Assembly (NCBI GenBank): GCA_014529385.2
Contig: CM043967.1
Span: 127,757,182-127,821,181, forward strand
Source: Adiantum capillus-veneris
Taxonomy: Eukaryota; Streptophyta; Polypodiopsida; Polypodiales; Pteridaceae
Direction of reading: 5' to 3'
Length of the DNA stretch: 64,000 bases
Shown here: positions 44,164 to 54,500 of the stretch, in pieces
How the letters are laid out: every line of letters begins with the position of its first letter
Position numbering within the stretch: the stretch's first letter is position 1
Made by a program: the position numbers and the translations under genes
Notes under the pieces: model-generated
What the model was told of the DNA's origin: nothing
Databases searched by the model: none
What the model saw: the letters and a program-made list of their open reading frames with translations, nothing else

Positions 44164-45633
44164 TCACCTTTCCCCTGCATTCAAGTGTTTAGGAGCCTCT
44201 CCTTGCTCCAGAATGTGCATAATATCTTCTAAGTCATCCTTGCCTTGCTGAAGTGGAAGTTTGATGGCCAATGCTCCCACTATTGACTCATTTAACTTTG
44301 ATGATGCTAGGTGGTCTGCATCCTTGTTCTGGTCTCTTGGCACATGATGTACTTGAGCCTCCCTAAATCTCCTCATAAGAGCTTTGAATTCTCTCATTTT
44401 AGTAGAGAGACTGGCATTTTTGCAAGCCCATGTACCTTGCATTTTCCTTACCAAAAGCATGGAGTCACCAAAAGCATTTAATCTCTCAATTGAATTATCC
44501 AGGCACCAACAAAGGCCATGAATTAGAGCTTGATATTCTGCTTCATTTTTGGAGTGGACATCTTCTAGAGTGATCCCTTCACCATGGATCCTCTCTCCCA
44601 ATGGAGATAAGACCACGATGCCTGCAGCTGCCTTATCCTTGGTTCTCTTGTATGCTCCATCAAAGTAGAGGCTATAAGCATTGACCAGAGCCTCTAGAGC
44701 TGGAGGTGGTGGAAGTTCCTTTCTCTTCAAATGGAAAACTTTTTCATAGCACTTGTTTGTTAAAATGTCGGCTAAGCATGCTCGAGTTGTTCTTTCAACC
44801 TGTATTGTATAATAAAACTCTTGAAGTCGCACCACCCACTTTGCTATTTTATTAGAGATTTCCATATGTTGTAGTGCATAGGGAAACATATCCTCCACAG
44901 TGATAATTACAAACCTCTTCGACAGCAAGTATGGCCGAAATTTGGTTACCGCAAACATGAGAGCTAACACTAGCTGTTCCATCAGGGTGTAGGCCTTCTC
45001 TGTGTTTTCCATGAGGCGGCTAGAAAAATACACAGGCCTCATAAAGGATGTTTTTGGATCTTTTTGTAGGAGGGCAACACCAATGGCCTCTTCTCCCACA
45101 CTAGGGTTTACAAAGAATGTTTCTTCCCAACAAGGTTGGAGGATTACAGGGAGTGACCCTAACATTTTTTTTATCTCTCTAAAATGCCCATCACTTTCTT
45201 CACTCCAAACAAGCGTCTCTTGACGAGTCAGCTGTTGTAGAGGAAATATCAATTGGGAGAGTAAGTGTATGAATCTACTCAAATATCTTAGCTTTTGCAA
45301 GAAAGAGATTAATTGTTTGATGGAAGTCGGGGAAGGTAGATTTAGCAATGTTTCTATCTTTTCAGGATCTACCTCGATTCCATCAATGGACACTACATGC
45401 CCCAATAGTGTAACCTTGCTTTCCCCAATGTGACATTTGTCCTTGTTTAGTTGTCCACCCAGCTTAGCTAAACGAGTAAATCCTTCATCAATCTTGCCGA
45501 GATGCATACTTTTGGAGTTGTAAATACAAAAGTCATCTATGAAAACCCTTATGGACTTACCAAAGTAAGGTTGGAAGACCATGTTCATGAATCGTTGAAA
45601 GGTGGCTGGAGCGTTGGTGAGACCAAAAGGCAT
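44164..45633 (-). CDS. Gypsy-2 reverse transcriptase C-half and two RNase H domains
   Basis: A 489-codon frame beginning at PFGLTNAPATF, with the active site FIDD near residue 27. The gypsy-type RNase H has lost the first Asp (FFVNPSVG) and the late TDH motif (ITVEDMF). The archaeal-type RNase H is complete in key residues (YFDGAY, KNEAEY, FGDSML, HHVPRDQNKDADHL). The N-terminal half of reverse transcriptase is missing because of a deletion at about 45690, and a TGA lies just upstream (near 45638). The inactive first RNase H plus an active-looking second one is the known Tat-lineage arrangement. Confidence 0.9.
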   Translation of the reverse strand: MPFGLTNAPATFQRFMNMVFQPYFGKSIRVFIDDFCIYNSKSMHLGKIDEGFTRLAKLGGQLNKDKCHIGESKVTLLGHVVSIDGIEVDPEKIETLLNLPSPTSIKQLISFLQKLRYLSRFIHLLSQLIFPLQQLTRQETLVWSEESDGHFREIKKMLGSLPVILQPCWEETFFVNPSVGEEAIGVALLQKDPKTSFMRPVYFSSRLMENTEKAYTLMEQLVLALMFAVTKFRPYLLSKRFVIITVEDMFPYALQHMEISNKIAKWVVRLQEFYYTIQVERTTRACLADILTNKCYEKVFHLKRKELPPPPALEALVNAYSLYFDGAYKRTKDKAAAGIVVLSPLGERIHGEGITLEDVHSKNEAEYQALIHGLCWCLDNSIERLNAFGDSMLLVRKMQGTWACKNASLSTKMREFKALMRRFREAQVHHVPRDQNKDADHLASSKLNESIVGALAIKLPLQQGKDDLEDIMHILEQGEAPKHLNAGER

Positions 45634-45943
45634 GACTCAAAATATAAAACAGCCCCATGGTGTGATGAAAGTAGTCTTTTTCTGGTCCACTGTCAATGTA
45701 AGTTTTTGGAATCCGTTGTCCCTTGATTTGAGCCTCCACCAAAGACACTATATCCTTGAGACCATATGCTTTGATTACACTTACTAGCTTACTTCGCTTT
45801 GCCCTCGTGCTCACCATTTTTGACCATTGTCGTCGCAGCTTTGGGGAGATATGAAGTAGTTGTGGCCAAGTAATCTTTGGTCCTTGAGAGCTCACATCAG
45901 CTGTCAAGTCATAAGGTTGTGTCCGAGATCCCATAGGGAAATC
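45634..45943 (-). pseudogene. Gypsy-2 protease start, deletion-fused and cut by Gypsy-4
   Basis: Continues the gag-pol frame from 59458 across Gypsy-4. It reads MGSRTQPYDL and WPQLLHISP, matching the Gypsy-1 region before its protease, then KGQRIPKTYIDSG, the protease active site. Directly after, near 45688-45700, the sequence jumps to reverse transcriptase (DQKKTTFITPWG) in another frame. Compared with Gypsy-1, about 1 kb with the rest of protease and the start of reverse transcriptase is gone. Confidence 0.8.
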
Positions 45944-46520
45944 TGTGCGCTCCTTGCCGCACTGTCGAAGCAAGGGACTTGCCAATACACCGTATGCGAG
46001 CCACAAACGGCTCCAAGCACACAACAAGCCTAAACTAGCAAGCTCAAGAAAACAAAGGGTGTGTCACTCACCGCTCTACGCTCGCCTTCGTGGTGGATTC
46101 CTCGCCGCGATGAAGAAGAAGCTGCAGTCGTGCCGCGCTCAACCGCTTCGCCGCCGTCGTGCCTTCGTAATGCTCGATCGCACACACACTCTCCCTCTCT
46201 CTCTCTCTCTCGCACACACACACAAGGAGGTGAAGAAGAAGAAGAAGATGGAGATGGAGCAAGAGCACTCTTCAATTGCACAAATGAGAGAATGAGTAAA
46301 AATTAGGTTTAGTTGGCTTTTATAGGAGCTCACCCCATTCACACTTGGGCGCCCATGCTTAACCAACTAATCCCTTGAATGTCCAAGTTAAAGTGCGCCT
46401 CTCATCGGCGATCACTCTACCTTTCCCTATTGGTCCGACAAGCCCGGTACCTGACTCTACCAAATACATAATACACGTCCGTCGTAGGTGATCGGTGTCC
46501 GTGTGCCGTGAGGGTTAACA
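45944..46520 (-). repeat. Gypsy-4 3' LTR
   Basis: 577 bp, TGTGCGCTCC to GGGTTAACA on the plus strand. No difference from 58876-59452 was seen. An open frame of about 115 codons inside it is present in both LTRs and is probably not a gene. Confidence 0.96.
46317..46325 (-). promoter_or_regulatory. TATA box in Gypsy-4 3' LTR
   Basis: The minus strand reads CTATAAAAG; the same box in the 5' LTR is at 59249-59257. This copy faces out of the element, into the left part of Gypsy-2. Confidence 0.65.
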
Positions 46521-46533
46521 TGCCCCCCTTCCT
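46521..46533 (-). promoter_or_regulatory. Gypsy-4 polypurine tract
   Basis: The minus strand reads AGGAAGGGGGGCA directly before the 3' LTR start TGTTAACCC. Confidence 0.85.
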
Positions 46534-47883
46534 AATGTAGATTCCGTCCTCGGAAGCTATTGAGTTGAAGCTGGTTCGTCGAGGTGGAAGAGCATTTGAG
46601 ATGAATGTCCTTAGCCTTCTTCAGTCACTGCAAAATCAAACAACATTGGCACAGTAATGGCATTCTCTTAAAAAGCATATGCAGTTTTAGGTAGAAAAAT
46701 TGATTGGTCAAAGAATTTCAAACAATTTGTTAGCAATGAACATTAAATTGCAATGTAATCAAATGCATAAACAGATGTAAAGGCAAAAAATTAAACAAGT
46801 CTGGGGTCGCTAATTTGACGGTCGAAAAGCACTAGAGATCGAATATTAATACCATGGGTAAGCTTCTTAATTTTCTGTGGTCAATTAAGTTGTTTAATCG
46901 CGAGAGCCAAGTATTCATGTTCAAGGGCTGACTAGAGGCTATATCTAGAAAACCTTGTAGTTAAGCTACCATAAAAGGAATTTCTCATGAAATCATCGCC
47001 TGGCTGATTACTTTTTCTTTGACCCCCCAAAGTCTTTTCACATTGATTCAATTATGAAGTGGGTGCTTATTTTGTATGCCTTGGGTTTTTTGCTTTTCAA
47101 GGAAAAGCGCCCACACTGGGAACCTCTAGGGCTCTAGTACCATAGGCAATACATGTGAGTGAAGTACCAAATCAAGCTGAGATTTCTCTTCCAGCTTAAA
47201 ATTTTACATTGTGGCACTTTGATTTTTTGTTTGTTCATTTTCATCATTTTAATTTTGTAACTTTGGGGGGTCATATAACACTGTTACCCTCCCCAGGCTC
47301 ATCACATTAGTAAACTCCCTTTATAATACTTAAGCTAAAGGTCAATAGGGTTAAGCCCACTAGAAAGCCCTAGTACATTTCATACAATGCTGCCTAAATC
47401 GGATTAAGAACCTAAGTAACCATTGCTTATTAGGAATGCATTCCCCATGGTATTAAGAGAAGATTTCTAATACCTAGCTTGGTCAAACTAGCTTAGTCGG
47501 ACTGCTTGATTTTTACACCTAAACAAGTGATTATGACAAAAGATTGCATTGAATTAAATGTTGGATACTAAGCCAATGCGCTGAATAGTATGCTACCAAT
47601 CACAATCAAAGCAGACAAACATGGATGCAAAAAAGATAAGGGCAATGCTAATGGACAAGAAACACCTGTTTGTGTTGATGGTCGCGCTTGATTTGAAGTG
47701 TGAACGAGAGAAAGGTTCCATGAAGGTCCAAATCCTATCAATAGCAACACGCTCCTGTACACACTAGGAAACAAAAGGAATACCTCCAGGAGGCACATCA
47801 GTGGGAAAAATTAAAACTCCTAAAAAACAAACTCAAAACACAATCTAGACCCCTAACCTACCTATCTGTCACCCCTTTTAGAA
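46534..47883. other. Gypsy-4 3' non-coding region
   Basis: About 1.35 kb between the downstream ORF and the polypurine tract. No frame over 80 codons and no repeat is seen. Long 3' regions like this are known in large gypsy elements. Confidence 0.6.
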
Positions 47884-48306
47884 TCAAGGAAAGAGGATAT
47901 TATATAAACCGGGTGGCCACCCTAAGGCTAGGCCTCTATCCTCATCATCTAGATAAATAAAATCGTTGTCCGTGAGGCCATAGTCTTCCTCGGTCTCTAT
48001 TAGTTCCTCTTCATCATCCTCTTGTGCAAGCATGCTAATCAAGAACCTCGTGATGCGTGGATACTCATCTTGGGCAAAAGAATAAGCATGTGCCATTGGG
48101 GACACATTCGCCACTGGGTAGGGATCACTAGTTAGCCATAGACGTATCAGCCATTCTAACTCCTCAAAATTTCTCTCACATGCAAGGCTCTCTATCAAAT
48201 CCCATTCGCAAGAAAGTATAGGGTAGCATACGTAGAACACTTGTTGAAAAGACAAGGGGTACCTTTCATCAAAAATAGAAGTGCATGCCTCTGGTGAAGT
48301 AGCCAT
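47884..48306 (-). CDS. Gypsy-4 extra ORF downstream of pol
   Basis: 140 codons from ATG 48306 (MATSPEACTSIFDERYP) to a stop at 47884, about 280 bp after pol. The N-terminal half is hydrophobic and aromatic with Cys (FQQVFYVCYPILSCEW, FEELEWLIRLWLT); the C-terminal third is very acidic (QEDDEEELIETEEDYG). No signal peptide or clear membrane span is seen. Some gypsy lineages carry env-like or unknown ORFs at this place, but this one has no env features. It is open in a young element, so probably real. Function is unknown. Confidence 0.6.
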   Translation of the reverse strand: MATSPEACTSIFDERYPLSFQQVFYVCYPILSCEWDLIESLACERNFEELEWLIRLWLTSDPYPVANVSPMAHAYSFAQDEYPRITRFLISMLAQEDDEEELIETEEDYGLTDNDFIYLDDEDRGLALGWPPGLYNILFP

Positions 48307-48588
48307 TTCTGACAAGACAGATAGATTTGGTTAGGCCTTTAAAACATAAGAGTTGTTTTTGTGTGTTGCTTGACTTGACACGGTGAATTTGGACTTATAT
48401 GTAAGATCTGATAGGGTGCTCTCTCATTGCTAGGCGCTCTTGCTCTTTACTATTTTTCTTTTTTTGTGAGTATAAGGCTATATATATACATTCCCTAAGA
48501 TCGGAGATTAAGAGGTCAGGGAAAAAGGTTGAGAGGGAAGCAAGTGAATGATGGATGTCTACACACACTCCCCCCTTCCTTGGGTAGA

Positions 48589-51500
48589 TCATACCGTTTG
48601 AAATGAGCTTGTCACCCTTTGAAACCAATTGTTCCAGTTGGTAATAGGTGAGGATTTTTGCCAGTAGTTTTCTATTACCCTAGGTGCCTCGTCAAGCTGC
48701 AAGGGTGGCAAGGTACTCTCCCAGGATTTTATTTGCAACGTTGTTGTAGGTGGTGAACTTACCCCGGAAGGTGCAAACTCTTTCGTGCTTGGATGGATAT
48801 GTACAGTGGTAGGTGGAGGTTGTGTCGAAGCTTCTATTTGCATATAGGAACTACATGAAGAGCAAGAAGCTTCATTTGATTTCCCTGTTCCTGAGCTAGG
48901 TGGGACAAATCGTTCTTTCTTTGGTACCCAAACTAGCTCTAGAACGGGTGTGTAACATTCCATGATTTTTTCCTTTCCGCGATTTTCAATTTGTTTTGGA
49001 GCCACAGGATTGGGTTTACATGGGCCAAGTGACAGGTAAGAGTACACTTTACGTTTGGGCACCCAGATTTGATCATTTCCTTCATAGTATCCTTGGGCTT
49101 CCAATAGTCGTTTAGGAATCCAACGCAGCGTTTCTTTACATTTCTTGGAGTGAGTGGTACGGTTCTTGCTAGGTTTACGTTTTTTTGCATCAACCATGCT
49201 CACTACAGAGGTTTTAGGGACCCACTTATATGTTTTCTCTGTTACATTAGGATGGTTCTTGTGTGTCTCAAGCTTTCTTTCAACTACATTAGTTGAAGCT
49301 CTAGAGAGTTGGGCTATGGGGATGTATGGTTCAACCTCCTGGACATGCAATGTCTTGGGTTTTATTTCCTTGGGCAATATCTGAGGGACTATGGATTGAG
49401 TGGTAGGGCTAAGAGTTGGTTTTTGCGTTGTAACACCCCCAGTCCCCCAATCAATAGTGCATTTGGTGGCTATCATCCACGTGCGGCCTAGGTTTATATT
49501 ACCCTCCATAGTTCCAGTAGGCATGACCAAAAAGTCTTGAGCTACCACCCCATTGTCATAACTGACAGAAGTGTGCCAGATTCCAAAAACCGCAGTTTTT
49601 TTCTTGTTGACACCCTTGACTTGGATAATACTCTCAGATAGAGGTGGCTTCCCTAACTGACACCACACCCCATAGGATATCAGATTGTATTTAGCACCCG
49701 TGTCCAATAAGGCGTTATATAGCACTTTTCCATAGGCACTATTTAACTCAATGGGGTATCGTAGAGGTGTGTCAGAGTCCAACCCATCCTCTTCGATTTC
49801 CACGTGGAATGCATTTGTGACCCCAAGGTTAGCCTCTCGTTTTTGTCTTATACGTTGTTGTCGCTCCTTAGCCTCAGCTTGAGCTTGTATCTTGTTTAAC
49901 TCGGTTTGTGCTTTGGCGGCCTTCTTTTGATGAATGGCCCGTAGTTCTTCTTGGCTTAAAGGATCATAATATCTTTTGAATTTACTCCCATTGAGGAATC
50001 CAATGGTTTCAACTCCATCAAGAGTTTCCACACGAAGGGTACCTTGTGGGGTAATTTCACATACTCTATATGGTCCTTTACCAGCATATTTCAACTTTTT
50101 CTTCTCTTTACGTACTCCATACATAAGGACTTTATCACCAACTTTGATATCCTTGTCCTTCACATGGCGATCAAACCACTTCTTTCTCCTATCCTTTTCC
50201 ACAAGAGCATTTTGCACAGCCAACTGTCTCTCTTCGTCTAGTTTTTCTAAGATAAACAAACGCTCGGTTAAGGGGTTACCATTCCATCCTTCTTGCGAAG
50301 CTACCCTAAGACTAGGAATGACAAACTCCCAAGGCATAACCGCTTCTTGGCCGTATACCATTTTGAATGGCGTACAATTAATAGCCACTTTATAAGCAGT
50401 ACGATAAGCCCATAGAGCAGATGTCAACTTCAAATCCCAATCAGTGCGATGAGCTTCTACCGTCTTGGTTAAAATAGAGATTAGAGTCTTGTTGGTGCTT
50501 TCGGCTTGTCCATTAGCTTGTGGGTAATAAGGTGTAGACTTATGGTGGGATATCATAAAGGTCGTGGTAAGCTCTCTTATTACCTCATTTATAAAATGGG
50601 TACCATTATCACTAACAATTTCAAAAGGGCAACCAAATCTTGTGATAATGTTCTCAAAAAGAAACTTAGCTGTTGTCCTCGCGTCAGCTTTTTGTGAAGC
50701 CTTAGCTTCAGCCCACTTTGTTACATAGTCCGTAGCAACTAGAATATATCGAGATTGAGTGTTGCGAGCTGCGGGACTAATTGGGCCTACAAAGTCTAAG
50801 CCCCATTTTTCAAATGGTTGGGTTACTTTAATAGGATGTAAGGGCATTCTGTCCTTGCGCTGTGTGGTCTTGTAACGTTGGCACTCATCACACCCTTTTG
50901 TAAAAAGTGATGCATCCTTAAATAAAGTTGGCCACCAATAGCCTGATTGCAGCACCTTTCTAGCAGTCAGGTCCCCTGAAAAATGTCCTCCTGCTATGCC
51001 CATATGTGCTTCTTGCAAGATATACAAATATTCATCCTCGCGGGCACAACGCCTAAGAATATCATCCTTGCCTAATCTATACAGGGTTCCGGCAATCAAA
51101 CAATAGGGTTCACATTCTTTTACTAGCCTTCGAGCGATATCCTTACGAAGTTCCTTGGGTGGAAAACCATTAACTAAAAAGTTAACAATGTTCTCACTCC
51201 ATTCAGGCATAGTCTCAACTATGAATAGGGAAGTATCGGGTAATTCATCATCAACTCCTGTAGGGGCTTCACCATTGGGTATGCGAGACAAATGATCAGC
51301 CATGACGTGCCTTTTACCGGGTCTCACTACAATCGTGAAATCAAACTCAAGAAGAATTAACAACCATCGTGTGATTCTTCCTGTGGAGCATGGCTTGTTT
51401 ACCAGATACAGCAACGCTTGATGATCCACATAAAATACAAACTTGTTTGCCAGAAGGTAGTAGCGAAATTTCTTTACTGCATAAACCATTGCCAAACCTT

Positions 51501-54500
51501 CTCGCTCTGTAGTGGTGTAGTTCCTTTCAGCATCGTTCAATTGACGGCTTGCAAAGCTAATGGGATAGTCCAATTTATGTTCTCCTGGTTGAGTGAGAAC
51601 ACACCCAATAGCAAAGTTTGATGCATCAATATGCACATGGAAAATGACATCCCAGTTAGGTGTCCTTAAAATCGGAGCACTTGCTAGTGTTTTCTTCAAT
51701 TGTTCATAGGCCTGGTCACACTCTTCAGTCCATTTAAATTCAATGAGAAGCTTGTACAAAGGACGTGCTATCTCAGCGAAAAATAAAATAAACCGTCGAT
51801 AATAACCCACGTGTCCCATGAACCTTTGAACTCCCTTGTAATTGGTTGGTGGTGGTAACTCTAGAATCACTTTAATTTTGCTCTCATCGGTTGAGATACC
51901 ATTCTTGGATACTATATGCCCTAAAATAACTCCATGCTTGACCCAAAATTGGCATTTGAACGGGTTCAATGAGATACGATATAACCTACATTTTTCAAAC
52001 ACCTTCCGCAAACATGATAGATGTTCTTTCCAAGAAGAGTAAACACAAAGGTCGTCTAAGAAAGCTTCACAAAACTCTCTCAAATATTCTTTAAAAGCAG
52101 TGTTTATTAATCGTTGGAATGTAGCAGGGGCATTTGTTAAGCCAAAAGCCATCACACGAAATGCAAACACGCCAAATTCTGTGATGAAGGCAGTTTTAGC
52201 TTGGTCCTCTAGCGCTATCGTGATTTGGTTGTAGCCTGAGTACCCATCTAGAAAGCTATAAGCTTCCTTGCCTGCAACTCTTTCGAGTACATGTTCGGAA
52301 TATGGTAGGGGGTAATGGTCTCTTCTAGTAGCTGCATTAACTTTTTTGAGGTCCACGCACACCCTGAGTTTCCCATTCTTTTTTGGCACGATAACTATTG
52401 GCGACACCCATTCAGAGTGTTCAATAGGATATATGAACCCACATTTGATAAGCTTTTCTAGTTCTTCTTGAATGATCTTTGCGTACTTAGGATTCATCGG
52501 GTAGGGTCTTTGTTGTACGGGCTTCGCAGTGCTAATCATAGGGATTGTATGTTGGACCACAGAAGGCGGAACACCTTTCATATCATGGTATGTCCAAGCG
52601 AATACGTCCTTGAATTCCTTGAGAAGCTCTTTGAGGACCGCCTCTTCAACTTCTGTGAGGTCTTGGGCAATAAAAACAGGTTTTGATTCTTCACCGGGGT
52701 CAGCTAATTCTATTTCTTTAACTATTGCCGGACCATCATAGATTCCATTATTCCCATCGATAGGTATTCTTTGGGCTTTTGTGTACACAACCTTTGCTTC
52801 CCCTGTGGTGTAAGATTTGAAATGTTCTGGTGCAGGGTGCAAGTCTGTGGATTCTGGTTGTGCGTTGGTTTGTGCTTCCATTTCTGCTTTCTTGTGTTGT
52901 CGAGCTAACTCTTGGTTTTGACGCCTCCTTGCAGTGCGGCTCAACTTTGGCTTGTCTATGATCTCTAATTGGGCTATGTCATGGGGTCGTGGTCTACACC
53001 ACATAACATTTTGGAGATATTCACCCCAATTGTCTACCAATTTTCGATGAGCATCGCATGCTCCTATATAACTGAGCCATTCTGCTGAGGATCTCTTCTT
53101 GTTTATCCTAGCACGTACATTGGCTCGATATCGACGCCTCTTAAGGTTTTTCTTTTTCTTATTTGAGACCTGCTTTTGATTTGCATTTAGATCTGGCTCA
53201 CTAAAGGAGTCCTCGTTGGTGTCCTCTTCACTCTCGGAGGAGCTATCATCGGTTGATGTGCTCGATCCTTCCGAATGTTTTGACTGTGAACTTGCTCCAC
53301 TCTCTAATTCATGAGATTCAGAATCCGTTTCACTCTGGGAGTCAGTGTCCAAGTCGTGTTGGTCAAAGTCTTCTATTGAGCTATCAGTGTCACTGTCAGA
53401 TTGGTCCACAATTGCCTTGCCCTTAGAAGATGCATGTATGGCACTTATCATGTTCAGAGGTGCAATTTGTGGTACCTCTTCCCCCTCTGGTGTGACCCAA
53501 GTGGTTCCTCTATTTCCCCAGGTATCTATGGTTGCAGCTAGGTGTACCCAATCCACATTGTCCGACTCAGTCATCCCAGGTAGGATATCCATATAAGGAG
53601 AATCTTGGCCAATGTCTGTATCCTTCTTACAAGTGTAACAATATTGTAGTGGGGCCGAGTGAACTGTGGTGTCAGAGCGATGATCAATAATGGTTTTACT
53701 CCCTAAGGGGTGTACCTTACCAGTCACCAAATCCACTCTAAGGACAGAGTCTTGGAATTGCAAATAGACATGATTTTTAGACCAATCGTGAACCATTTGT
53801 GCTTCCCTCATGAATGGTCGTCCTAAAATCATTTCATATGACATAAGGTGTTTAGAGAAATCCATTACAATGAACGTATGTCGTACCTTGTATCCTAGAA
53901 CTTTGATCTTAAGATCCTTGAGCATCCCCATAGGTTTGGCTATGGTACCATTTGCCATCTTTACCACAATGTTAGTAACACTGAGGCGGGGTTTTCCCAT
54001 GGATTCCCAACAATCTTTTGTAACGATGCTAACTCCCGCACCACCATCAAGAATTCCCTTTATAGTTAATCCCTTGGTAGTGATGGGTAGGGTCGCATTA
54101 GACTCGTCGCCTTCAAAATACTGCCCTAATTCGTTAATGGGTACCTCGATCACAGACTCGTGTCCATCTAAGTCAAGTGATTGCACATGATTTTCCTCAT
54201 CAATCATAATCGAGTCAGGCCTATTTGGTTGCGCAAACTGCGGTAATCCCGTTCGTAGCTCTCCGTTAAGGAATGCTCGAAGTGCAAGGAATAACTCAGG
54301 ATCTCCATACAGCTTTGCTATGATCGTGGTTCGGACCTCAGAAGACATGAAGTCCACTAGTTTGGCAACATTCATTGGCGTTTTGCAGGGTGTAGGTCCT
54401 TGACTAGGAACTGGTGAGGATGGAATCTCATATTCCTCAATGGGATCAGGTATTCCTTCGTTAAACATCCTTTCCAACAAGAAGGGTGTATGCTCACTTT

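Noticed and set aside
45945-46295. A 115-codon plus-strand frame, repeated within 58730-59227
   Set aside because: It lies inside the Gypsy-4 LTRs, antisense to the element, with CT-repeat-derived residues.
53345-54190. Plus-strand frames opposite Gypsy-4 pol and gag (also 49976-50395, 55086-55607)
   Set aside because: They are antisense shadows of long, well-supported minus-strand coding frames.
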